From assembly GCA_963778525.1 (NCBI GenBank), contig CAVZUJ010000007.1, positions 78,062 through 142,061 on the forward strand: a DNA stretch of 64,000 bases, in the 5' to 3' direction. Origin of the DNA: Schlegelella_A sp963778525. GTDB lineage: Bacteria; Pseudomonadota; Gammaproteobacteria; Burkholderiales; Burkholderiaceae_C. Under the pieces are notes generated by a model. The model saw only the letters and a list, made by a program, of their open reading frames with translations. It made no database searches and had not been told where the DNA came from. Positions within the stretch are counted from its first letter, which is position 1. Each line of letters begins with the position of its first letter. This document shows, piece by piece, positions 36,925 through 44,814 of the stretch. The position numbers were made by a program, and so were the translations under genes.

Positions 36925-38526
36925 GTGCTCTGGATCGCGCTGCACCTTCCGATGCTTTCGCTCGAGGCCTTCGCGGCCACGATCGTTGCCAAGGCCGGCG
37001 CGGCCGCCAGCGGGCCGCCGATCGCCTTGCTCGAAGCGCTTCGCATCGTCAGCGTCAACGCCGCGGCCGAGGCCCAGGGCGTCAAGCCCGGCCTGAAGCG
37101 GGCGACGGCGCTCGCCCTGGCGCCGAAGATCGTTCTCGGCCAGGCCGACGCCGCACGCGATGCCGCTGCGCTCTGGCCGGTGGCCCATGCCGCGCTGGCC
37201 TTCACGCCCAGCGTTTCGCTGCAGCCGGCCACGGCCTACGGCGCCGCGCCCGACACGGTGCTTCTCGAAGTGCAGGCCAGCCTGCGTTATTTCGGTGGCC
37301 TCGCGCGCTTGCTGTCTCGCATCGAGGCCGTGCTGAGCCCGCTCGGCCATGCCGTTCGCATCGCCGTCGCCGCGACGGCGCAGGGCGCAGCCTTGCTCGC
37401 TCGCATGGCGCCGGCGCCGCAATGCACCGACCTCGCGGCCACGCGCCAGGCCCTCCAGGAAGTGCCGGTGTGGCTGCTCGGCCCGGGCCGCGAGCACTGG
37501 GAGGCGCTGCAGGGCATGGGCCTGCGCAAGCTCGGCGATCTGCTCGGCCTGCCGCGCGCCGGCCTGGCCCGCCGCTTCAGCGAAGCGATGCTGGTCGAGA
37601 TCGATGCCGCGCTCGGGCATCGGCCCGATCCGCGCGAGCCCATCGTCCTGCCGCCCGCCTTCGAGAGCCGGCTCGAGCTCTTCAGCCGCGCCGACACCAC
37701 CGAGCAGGTGCTGCACGGCGCCTTCGTGCTGCTCGAGCGGCTGATCGCCTGGCTGTCGGCACAGCATGCGTTCGTGCGCCGCTTCAAGCTGCTGATGCAT
37801 CACGAAGCGCGCTGGTCGGAGGGCTCGCAGACCGGCGATCTCCGTGCCCGGGCGACGGCGCTCGAGATCGCGCTGGCCGAGCCTTCGCGCGACAGCGCCC
37901 ACCTGCTCGTGCTCCTGCGCGAGCGGCTGGCTCGCATGGAGTTGCCGGCGCCCACCCTCGAGCTCTGCCTGCAGGCCGAAGACATCTCGAAGCGGCCGCC
38001 GCCCAACGTCGAGCTCTTCGCCACCGCCGGCAGCGAGCACGAAGGGCTGACGCGCCTGATCGAGCGCCTGCAGGCGCGCCTCGGCGCCGAGCAGGTGCAG
38101 CACCTGGTCGGCGTCGAGGATCATCGTCCGGAGCGGGCGAGCGCGCTGCGGCCTGCCGAAGCGGTGGCTGTCGGGCGAGGCAAGAGCACGGGCAGGAAGC
38201 CGGTTGCGCCGAAGCGCGTGAGGCTTCCGCCGCCTGCCACGAGCGATGGCGCGGCAGCGCCGCGGCCGGTCTGGCTGCAGCCGCCCGAGCCCCTGGTCGA
38301 GAAAAGCTCGCGCCCCTTTTTCGAGGGCCGGCCGCTGCAGCTGCTGTCGGGCCCCGAGCGCATCGAAGCCGGCTGGTGGGACAACGCCCTGGCCGGGCGC
38401 GACTACTTCATCGCCGAGGCTGCCGACGGCGCCCTGATCTGGATCTATCGCGAGCGCTTGCCGCTGACACGATCCACAGAGGCCGTCGACGAGGCCGGCT
38501 GGTTCCTGCAGGGCCGCTTCGGATGA
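36925..38526 (+). CDS. imuB: ImuB, inactive Y-family polymerase
   Basis: A Y-family DNA polymerase homologue of about 533 residues that acts as a scaffold for SOS mutagenesis. GTG at 36925 gives MLWIALHLPMLSLE, the usual family start; TTG at 36913 is possible. The acidic residues expected in the first strand and in the SIDE-like segment are absent (LWIALHLP, SLRYFGG), as known for ImuB, so it should lack polymerase activity. The thumb/HhH region (WEALQGMGLRKLGDLLGLPRAGLARRF) and a long C-terminal tail ending RERLPLTRSTEAVDEAGWFLQGRFG are normal. The gene after it is an unrelated convergent one; DnaE2 must be elsewhere or absent. Confidence 0.9.
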   Translation: MLWIALHLPMLSLEAFAATIVAKAGAAASGPPIALLEALRIVSVNAAAEAQGVKPGLKRATALALAPKIVLGQADAARDAAALWPVAHAALAFTPSVSLQPATAYGAAPDTVLLEVQASLRYFGGLARLLSRIEAVLSPLGHAVRIAVAATAQGAALLARMAPAPQCTDLAATRQALQEVPVWLLGPGREHWEALQGMGLRKLGDLLGLPRAGLARRFSEAMLVEIDAALGHRPDPREPIVLPPAFESRLELFSRADTTEQVLHGAFVLLERLIAWLSAQHAFVRRFKLLMHHEARWSEGSQTGDLRARATALEIALAEPSRDSAHLLVLLRERLARMELPAPTLELCLQAEDISKRPPPNVELFATAGSEHEGLTRLIERLQARLGAEQVQHLVGVEDHRPERASALRPAEAVAVGRGKSTGRKPVAPKRVRLPPPATSDGAAAPRPVWLQPPEPLVEKSSRPFFEGRPLQLLSGPERIEAGWWDNALAGRDYFIAEAADGALIWIYRERLPLTRSTEAVDEAGWFLQGRFG

Positions 38527-38539
38527 GCGGCCGAGGAAT

Positions 38540-38567
38540 AGCCCGGTCAGGCGACGCCCGACCGGCT
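38540..38567. terminator. Hairpin between convergent imuB and DUF2628 genes
   Basis: AGCCCGGTC and GACCGGCT form an imperfect stem around an 11-base loop between two converging genes. It lacks a strong T-tract on either strand, so a bidirectional terminator is possible but weakly supported. Confidence 0.35.
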
Positions 38568-38893
38568 CAGCCGCGTTCTTCGCCGATCATCGTGAAGCCG
38601 CGGCGGCGCAGCGAGTCGGTCAGCCAGCGATTGCCGTTGACGCCGCAGAACAGCATGTAGACGGCATAGAAGCCGAGCAGCACGAGGATCAGCGCCTCGG
38701 TTCGCGAGCTCGCGCTCGGCGCCCCGTTGTAGTAGGCCGAGCTGACGTAGAAGAAACCGCCGACGATGGCGAGCAGCCAGGTGCGGCGAACGATCGCCTT
38801 CAGCGAGCCGACGAAAAACGCCTGCCAGGAAAAGCCCATCTTGACGCGGACGATCTTGCCCTCGGGCGACTTGTACAAACGATAGGTACACAT
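38567..38893 (-). CDS. DUF2628 small membrane protein
   Basis: A 108-residue protein of the DUF2628 type: a short N-terminal part (MCTYRLYKSPEGKIVRVKMG) leading to FSWQAFFVGSLKAIVRR, then two apolar segments (WLLAIVGGFFYVSSAYY and ALILVLLGFYAVYMLFCGV) and a basic tail. Two or three membrane passes are likely. ATG at 38893 is chosen since the longer frame upstream shows no family resemblance. Function unknown; neighbours give no clue. Confidence 0.75.
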   Translation of the reverse strand: MCTYRLYKSPEGKIVRVKMGFSWQAFFVGSLKAIVRRTWLLAIVGGFFYVSSAYYNGAPSASSRTEALILVLLGFYAVYMLFCGVNGNRWLTDSLRRRGFTMIGEERG

Positions 38894-39077
38894 CTTGAAA
38901 CTTGCCTCTGCCTCGTAAGCTTTTCGACGGAAGTCCGCAACGTAACCGGCTTTGGCCAAGCGACGAGAACTGTCGAGGTCAGCGCCGGTACTAAGTCTGC
39001 ATCGGCGAAAAATCGCAGGCCCTGAAGGCGGCGATCGTGTCGACCCTGTCAACGATGTGACGAGATGTTGCGAGCCC

Positions 39078-40127
39078 TCAGGCGACGCGGCCGAACCACC
39101 AGACCGACAGGCCCGCTGCGAGCACCACGAGGACGGCACCGATGGCAGCGAGCAGGCCGCTCATCTCGGTTTCCTTCTTCTCGACGATGAGGCGCGTGCT
39201 GAGGCCCTGGTAGACCTTCTTCAGGTCCTGCGCCGTGCCGGCGTAGAAGTAGTCGGCGCGCGTCATGTTGGAGATGGCCTTGAGCGTGTCCTCGTCGAGG
39301 CGCACGCGCATCGACCAGCCCTCGAAGCCGATCGTCTCGCCTTCCTTGGTGCCGATGCCGACGGTGTAGATCCGCACGCCGCGATCGGCCGCCATCTTCG
39401 CTGCCTCGAGCGAATCGGGGCCGGTGGTGCGCTGGCCGTCGGTGAGCAGGATGATCGCCGCCGACGGATAGGAGCCGGGCGCCACCGGGCGGAAGTCGGC
39501 CGGTGGCTTGTCGTTCGGGCCCGGCGGCATCGCCCGCTCGCCCGTGATCTGCGACAGGTCGATGCCGGCCTCGGGAAAGAGCGTCGCCAGCGACAGGACG
39601 ATGCCGCTGCCGATGGCGGTGCCGCGCTGCAGCTGGAAGCGGTCGATGGCGGCATAGACGTCGTCGCGCGACAGCGTCGGCGCCTGTACCACCGCGGCCG
39701 TGCCGGCGAACGAGACCACCGCGACCTTGACGTTTCTCGGCAGGTCGGCGACGAAGCTCTTCGCCGCCTCCTGCGACGCGACGAGCCGGCTCGGCAGCAC
39801 GTCGGCGGCGCGCATGCTGCCCGAGACATCCATCGCCAGCACGATCGTCTCCTGCGCCGAAGGCAAGGTGATGAGGGCGGCCGGCCGCGACGAGGCGAAG
39901 AGCAGGGCGCTGATCGCCAGCAGCATCAGCACCGGCGGCACATGGCGGCGCCAGGCACCGCCGCGGCCGAGCGCTTCCCTGACGAGGCCGAGATGGCCGT
40001 AGCGCAGCGTCGATTTCTTGCGCCGGGTGACCAGGAACACATAGAGCGCCACCAGCAGCGGCACGGCCAGCATGGCCCACAGCATGTTGGGCCAGAGAAA
40101 GGTCATGAAGGGATGCGGGGCATTCAT
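39078..40127 (-). CDS. VWA-domain membrane protein (BatA-like)
   Basis: A 349-residue protein with two N-terminal membrane helices (NMLWAMLAVPLLVALYVFLV and PPVLMLLAISALLFASS), a von Willebrand A domain whose metal-ion site reads AMDVSGSMRAADV with a threonine at LQRGTAIGSG and aspartate at LTDGQRTTGPDS, and a C-terminal helix (AAIGAVLVVLAAGLSVWWFG). It overlaps the DUF58 gene by four bases and is the last of the HtrA-MoxR-DUF58-VWA set. MoxR/VWA pairs act as chaperone machines for metal insertion or complex assembly; the client here is unknown. Confidence 0.88.
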   Translation of the reverse strand: MNAPHPFMTFLWPNMLWAMLAVPLLVALYVFLVTRRKKSTLRYGHLGLVREALGRGGAWRRHVPPVLMLLAISALLFASSRPAALITLPSAQETIVLAMDVSGSMRAADVLPSRLVASQEAAKSFVADLPRNVKVAVVSFAGTAAVVQAPTLSRDDVYAAIDRFQLQRGTAIGSGIVLSLATLFPEAGIDLSQITGERAMPPGPNDKPPADFRPVAPGSYPSAAIILLTDGQRTTGPDSLEAAKMAADRGVRIYTVGIGTKEGETIGFEGWSMRVRLDEDTLKAISNMTRADYFYAGTAQDLKKVYQGLSTRLIVEKKETEMSGLLAAIGAVLVVLAAGLSVWWFGRVA

Positions 40128-41083
40128 GCCGCCGGCCTCACGTGCGAAGGCACGCCGTAGCGGCCGCCGTTCCAGTTGGCGAGCCGGCTGCGCTGCTTCT
40201 TCAGGTCGGCGAAACGCAGGATGGACTCGACGAGATCGTCGTCGGTGGCGAGCTCGAGGGTGTCGACGCCGGCGCGCGCGAGGCTCTGGCGCAGCTCGCT
40301 CTCGCGCCGCTCCGCCGCCGCCTTGAAGCGCTTGCGAAAGCCGGCGTCGTGGGTGTCGACGACGAGCTGCTCGCCGGTCTCGGCATCCTTCATCGTCACC
40401 AGGCCGATGTCGGGCATGTCCATCTCGAGCGGGTCGAACAGGCGCACCGCCGTGACTTCGTGGCGCTGCGCCAGTTGGCCGAGCGTCTTCTCCCAGCCGG
40501 GCGGACTGATGAAGTCGGAGATCACGAAGATCGTCGAGCGGCGCTTGACGCTGCGCTGGGCCGAGGCCAGCAGGGTGCGCAAGTCGGTGGCCCCCGAGGC
40601 CGCTTCGGCGGGGCGCGCCGCCATGCGCTGCAGCAGCTCGAGCACGTGGCGCCGGCCGCCGCGCGCCGGCAGCACGGTGTCGACCTCGGTGCCGTAGAGC
40701 AGGGCGCCGACGCGGTTGCCGTGCCGCGTCATCATGCGCGCCAGCACGGCCACGAACTCGCGCGCGATCCGCCGCTTGGTGAAGCGGTCGGAGCCGAAAT
40801 CGACGCTCGCCGAGAGGTCGACGAGGAACCAGGCCGAGAGCTCGCGGTCTTCGGTGAACTCGCGCACGTACGGCTGCTGCAGGCGCGCCGTGACGTTCCA
40901 GTCGATGTGGCGCACGTCGTCGTGGTGCTGGTATTCGCGCAGGTCGGCGAGGTCGAGACCGGCGCCGCGCATCAGCGTGCGGTGGTCGCCCTGCAGCAGG
41001 CCGTCGAGCCGGCGCAGGACCGTCCACTCGAGGCGCTTCAGCAGCGCTTCGGCGCTGAAGTCTTCTTCTTCAGTGGCGGCCAT
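40124..41083 (-). CDS. DUF58 domain protein
   Basis: A 319-residue cytoplasmic protein of the DUF58 family, which carries a degenerate VWA-like fold. Family landmarks: GLDLADLREYQHHDDVRHIDWNVTAR, TEDRELSAWFLVDLSASVDFG, TIFVISDFISP. It overlaps moxR by 14 bases and the VWA gene by four, a tightly coupled set. DUF58 proteins go with MoxR ATPases and VWA membrane proteins throughout bacteria and are presumed adaptors between them. Confidence 0.88.
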   Translation of the reverse strand: MAATEEEDFSAEALLKRLEWTVLRRLDGLLQGDHRTLMRGAGLDLADLREYQHHDDVRHIDWNVTARLQQPYVREFTEDRELSAWFLVDLSASVDFGSDRFTKRRIAREFVAVLARMMTRHGNRVGALLYGTEVDTVLPARGGRRHVLELLQRMAARPAEAASGATDLRTLLASAQRSVKRRSTIFVISDFISPPGWEKTLGQLAQRHEVTAVRLFDPLEMDMPDIGLVTMKDAETGEQLVVDTHDAGFRKRFKAAAERRESELRQSLARAGVDTLELATDDDLVESILRFADLKKQRSRLANWNGGRYGVPSHVRPAA

Positions 41084-42086
41084 GGCCGAGGGTCTCGGGC
41101 GCGAGCGGCTTCTCGGGGACGGCGATCTTCTTCATGATGCGCTCGATGAGGGCGTCGGCGTCCAGGCCTTCGGCGAGGGCTTCGTACGAGAGGACGAGCC
41201 GGTGCCGCAGCACATCGCCGACGAGGCCGGTCATGTCCTCGGGCAAGGCGTACGAGCGGCCGCGCATGAAGGCGAGCGCGCGGGCGCCTTCGATCAGGCC
41301 GATGGTGGCGCGCGGGCTGGCGCCGAAGGTGAGGTACTTCGCGGCGTCGGCCAGGCCGTAGCGCTCCGGCCGGCGCGTGGCGCTGACCAGCTTGACGGCG
41401 TACTGCATCAGCGACGGATCGACGTAGACCTTGCGGCACTCCTGCTGCAACTCGGCGAGCTGGCCCATGCTGGCGATCGGCGTCATCGTCACCGGCGCGC
41501 CGGTGACGCGCTGCGCGATCACGAACTCTTCTTCCTCGCTCGGATAGTCGACCAGCACCTTCATCATGAAGCGGTCGACCTGGGCTTCGGGCAGCGGGTA
41601 GGTGCCCTCGGTCTCGATCGGGTTCTGCGTCGCCATCACCAGGAAAGGCTCGGGCACCTTGTGCGTCTCGCCGGCGATCGTCACCTGGCGCTCCTGCATC
41701 ACCTCGAGCAGCGCGCTCTGCACCTTGGCCGGTGCGCGGTTGATCTCGTCGGCGAGCAGCAGGTGCGTGAAAACCGGCCCGAGCGAGGTCGAGAACTCGC
41801 CGGTGCGCGGATTGAAGATGCGGGTGCCGACCAGATCGGCGGGCACCAGGTCGGGCGTGAACTGGATCCGCTTGAAGGTGCCGCGCAGCGTCTGCGCCAG
41901 CGTCTTCACGGTCAGCGTCTTGGCCAGGCCGGGCACGCCTTCGACAAGCAGGTGGCCCTGCGCGAGCACGGCCACCATCACCCGCTCGAGGAAGCGGTCC
42001 TGGCCCACGACCACCCGCTTGACCTCGTAGAGCACGCGCTCCATCAGGGTGGCGGCATCGCCCGGAACGTTCGTGGTATCAGTCAT
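41070..42086 (-). CDS. MoxR-family AAA+ ATPase
   Basis: A 338-residue AAA+ ATPase of the MoxR class. Walker A is GVPGLAKTLTVK, Walker B is LLLADEINRAPAKVQSALLE, sensor 1 is FLVMATQNPIETEGTYPLPEAQ and sensor 2 lies in the GASPRATIGLIEGAR region. MoxR proteins are chaperone-like and work with VWA-domain partners, here encoded directly after it. The gene is 40 bases after the HtrA-type protease gene on the same strand. Confidence 0.92.
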   Translation of the reverse strand: MTDTTNVPGDAATLMERVLYEVKRVVVGQDRFLERVMVAVLAQGHLLVEGVPGLAKTLTVKTLAQTLRGTFKRIQFTPDLVPADLVGTRIFNPRTGEFSTSLGPVFTHLLLADEINRAPAKVQSALLEVMQERQVTIAGETHKVPEPFLVMATQNPIETEGTYPLPEAQVDRFMMKVLVDYPSEEEEFVIAQRVTGAPVTMTPIASMGQLAELQQECRKVYVDPSLMQYAVKLVSATRRPERYGLADAAKYLTFGASPRATIGLIEGARALAFMRGRSYALPEDMTGLVGDVLRHRLVLSYEALAEGLDADALIERIMKKIAVPEKPLAPETLGHGRH

Positions 42087-42126
42087 CGGGGTTCGTTCGG
42101 CCAGAAGGAATTGAAAGGGGCGCGTG

Positions 42127-43047
42127 TCAGAACGGCGGCATGCCGGCGGCGGCCGCGGCGTTCTCGATCGGCATCGCGAAGCCGATGCCGATGAAGACCC
42201 GCTGCCGGCTCGGATTGAGGATGGCGGTGACGATGCCGACCACTTCGCCGTCCATGGTCACCAGCGGGCCGCCGGAATTGCCGGGATTGGCGGCGGCGTC
42301 GAACTGGATCAGGTTGGTGAGCATCTGCTGGCCATCGGGCGAGCGGAACTGCCGCTTCAGGCCGGAGACGATGCCCGACGACACCGACGGGCCGATGCCG
42401 AACGGAAAGCCGACGGCGATGACCTTGTCGCCGGGCGACAGGTCGGCGGTGGAGCGCATGGTCGCGGCCTCGAGGTCGTCGGGGATGGTGCGGGCGCGCA
42501 GCACGGCGAGGTCGTTTTCCGGCTGGGTGTTGAGAACGACGGCTTCCGAATCCGAGCCGTCGAAGAAGGTGACCCGGATCTTCTTCGCGCCGTTGATGAC
42601 GTGCAGGTTGGTCAGGATGGTGCCGTTGTCGATGATGACCACGCCGCTGCCGATGCCGCGCTCGACCGTGCCGTGCTCCTTGTCGTCGCTGCCGTCGTCG
42701 CCTTCGGTCATCAGGCCGACGACGCGCACCACCGAAGGCAGGATCGCGTCGTAGGCGCGCGATTCGGCGGCGATCAACGGCTTGTCGCTGATCGACTGGC
42801 GCATCGCGGCGTCGATCTGCTCCATCGTCAACGGCGCCTTCGGCACCAGCGTCGGGTTGAACCACCAGAACGCGACGGCCAGGAGGATCAGGGCGCTCGC
42901 CCAGAGGCGCCGTTCGTGGCGGCCGAGGGCAGCCGCCAAGCGCGACCGGCGCGACAGCGGCCGGCCGGCCTCGAGCAAGGCCGGGCTCGCTTCGGCCGGC
43001 GCCTCGGCGGCACGCTGCGAACGGCTGTAGAGCGGCACTTTCTTCAT
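42127..43047 (-). CDS. HtrA/DegP-like trypsin-type protease without PDZ domain
   Basis: A 306-residue membrane-anchored serine protease. After a basic N-terminus a single helix (LWASALILLAVAFWWF, about residues 48-63) places the catalytic domain in the periplasm. The triad is visible: His in ILTNLHVINGA, Asp in PENDLAVLR and Ser in AANPGNSGGPLV. The protein ends with the protease fold (FIGIGFAMPIENAAAAAGMPPF), so the PDZ domains of DegP/DegS are missing. ATG 43047 is favoured over an upstream in-frame codon. It leads the MoxR-DUF58-VWA set, possibly as the quality-control member. Confidence 0.88.
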   Translation of the reverse strand: MKKVPLYSRSQRAAEAPAEASPALLEAGRPLSRRSRLAAALGRHERRLWASALILLAVAFWWFNPTLVPKAPLTMEQIDAAMRQSISDKPLIAAESRAYDAILPSVVRVVGLMTEGDDGSDDKEHGTVERGIGSGVVIIDNGTILTNLHVINGAKKIRVTFFDGSDSEAVVLNTQPENDLAVLRARTIPDDLEAATMRSTADLSPGDKVIAVGFPFGIGPSVSSGIVSGLKRQFRSPDGQQMLTNLIQFDAAANPGNSGGPLVTMDGEVVGIVTAILNPSRQRVFIGIGFAMPIENAAAAAGMPPF

Positions 43048-43162
43048 CGTCGGCGTCCGGCAAGCGCGCTGCGAAGGAGCGTGCCGCGGCAGATCAGATG
43101 CCGCGGCAGGAGACGCACGCAAGACGCGGGCCGCCTCTTCGCGCTACGGTAGCACGCTGGCC

Positions 43163-44041
43163 ATGACCTGTCATGGCGCTGAGCCGCGCGTTCGGCAGGC
43201 ATCATCGGCACCTGTGTGGATCGACACGCATTGCCATCTCGACGCCGTGGAATTCGAGGCCGACCGCGCCGCCGTGGTCGCCGCTGCGCGCGCCGCCGGC
43301 GTCGGCACGATCGTGATTCCGGCGGTCGATGCCCGCAACTTCGAACGGGTGCGCGAGCTGGCGCATCGGCATGGCCTGGCCTATGCCCTGGGCATCCATC
43401 CGATGTGCACCGACCGGTCGGCCGAGGCCGATCTCGACACCCTGCGCCGCGCCCTCGAGGCGCAGCGAGGCGATCCGCGTCTGGTGGCGGTGGGCGAGAT
43501 CGGGCTCGATCATTTCGTGCCGGGCCTCGATCGCGAGCGGCAGGCGGCGTTCTTCGCCGCCCAGCTTCGTCTCGCCGCCGAGTTCGACCTGCCGGTGCTG
43601 CTGCACGTGCGGCGCGCGGTCGACAGCGTGCTCAAGCAGCTGCGGACGACGCGCGTGCGCGGCGGCATCGCGCACGCCTTCAACGGCAGCGCGCAGCAGG
43701 CCGGCGCTTTCGTCGAGCTGGGCTTCCGGCTTGGCTGCGGCGGCGCGCTCACCTTCGATCGGGCGCTGCGCATCCGGCGGGTCGCGGCGGCCGTGCCGAT
43801 CGAGGCGATCGTCATGGAAACCGACGCGCCGGACATTCCTCCGCAGTGGCTCTACCAGACCGCCGAGGCCCGTGCCGCCGGCGCGACCATGCGCAACGAC
43901 TCGGCCGAGCTGCCGCGCATCGGCGCGGCGCTGGCGGCGTTGCGCGGCATCACGGCAGACGAGCTCGAGACCGCGAGCACGGCGAATGCGCTCGACGCAT
44001 TGCCGAAGCTCGCCACGCTCGCCGGTTCCCTCGCGCCATGA
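43163..44041 (+). CDS. TatD-family metal-dependent hydrolase
   Basis: A TatD-type TIM-barrel nuclease/hydrolase, 292 residues from ATG 43163. GTG at 43214 (MWIDTHCHLDAVEF) matches the usual family start better, so the first 17 residues are doubtful. Metal ligands are seen in DTHCHLD (HxH), VAVGEIGLDHF (Glu), LPVLLHVRRA (His), GIAHAFNGS (His) and METDAPDIPP (Asp). TatD enzymes are 3'-5' exonucleases or D-aminoacyl hydrolases. It overlaps the next gene in an ATGA junction. Confidence 0.9.
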   Translation: MTCHGAEPRVRQASSAPVWIDTHCHLDAVEFEADRAAVVAAARAAGVGTIVIPAVDARNFERVRELAHRHGLAYALGIHPMCTDRSAEADLDTLRRALEAQRGDPRLVAVGEIGLDHFVPGLDRERQAAFFAAQLRLAAEFDLPVLLHVRRAVDSVLKQLRTTRVRGGIAHAFNGSAQQAGAFVELGFRLGCGGALTFDRALRIRRVAAAVPIEAIVMETDAPDIPPQWLYQTAEARAAGATMRNDSAELPRIGAALAALRGITADELETASTANALDALPKLATLAGSLAP

Positions 44042-44814
44042 GCAGCGCACGCATCGTGCCGGCAGAGCTGCCGGAGGTCACGATCTCGGAAGCGCGCGGC
44101 ATCCGCTATCTGCATCTGGGCACGCCCTGGATCCAGGGTGCGATGCGGATCGATGACCCGCTCGAGATCGAGCTCGACTACGTGCAGCGGATGATGGCGT
44201 GGATGCTCTTTCGCGCGGAAGACGAAGTCACGAGCGGCCACGCGGTGCAGCTCGGCCTGGGCGCGGCGGCGATCACGCGCTTTTGCCTGCGCCGCCTGAA
44301 GATGCGGACCACGGCGGTCGAGCTGAACCGGCACGTCATCGATGCCTGCCGCCTCTGGTTTCGCCTGCCCGCCGATTCGGCGCAGCTCGCGGTGCTCGAG
44401 ATGAACGCGGCCGAGTACGTGGCCGATGCCGGCCGGCGCGCATCGATCGATGTCCTGGCGGTGGATCTCTACGACCACGAAGCGGCCAGCCCGGTGCTCG
44501 ACAGCGCCGAGTTCTATCGCCATTGCCACGATGCGCTGGCCGAGGGCGGCGTCATGACCGTGAACCTGTTCGGCCGGGACGCGTCGTTCGAGCAAAGCTT
44601 CGCGCGGATCGCCGACGCTTTCGGTGCGGACCGGGTTCTGAGCCTCAAACCGACTCGCGAGGGCAACACCGTCGCCCTCGCGATGAAGCATGTCACGGTC
44701 CCCGAGCGCAGCGTGCTTGCCCGGCGTGCCGAAAACGTCGAAACTCGATGGAAGCTGCCGGCCCGCAAGTGGCTGCGCATGATGCGCCTGCCGTCCGAGC
44801 CTCCCCCTGCATGA
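44038..44814 (+). CDS. Spermidine synthase-like methyltransferase-fold protein
   Basis: A 258-residue SAM-fold protein resembling the spermidine/spermine synthase family. The N-terminal strands (GIRYLHLGTPWIQGAMRID) and LELDYVQRMMAWML-like part (EIELDYVQRMMAWML) are typical, followed by VQLGLGAAAITRFCLRR for cofactor binding, TAVELNRHVIDACR and VLAVDLYDHEAAS. The usual GGGDG loop is replaced by LGLGAAA. Proteins of this sort are common in Burkholderiales and may not make polyamines. The gene overlaps tatD by four bases and the GspE-type ATPase gene by four bases. Confidence 0.8.
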   Translation: MSSARIVPAELPEVTISEARGIRYLHLGTPWIQGAMRIDDPLEIELDYVQRMMAWMLFRAEDEVTSGHAVQLGLGAAAITRFCLRRLKMRTTAVELNRHVIDACRLWFRLPADSAQLAVLEMNAAEYVADAGRRASIDVLAVDLYDHEAASPVLDSAEFYRHCHDALAEGGVMTVNLFGRDASFEQSFARIADAFGADRVLSLKPTREGNTVALAMKHVTVPERSVLARRAENVETRWKLPARKWLRMMRLPSEPPPA

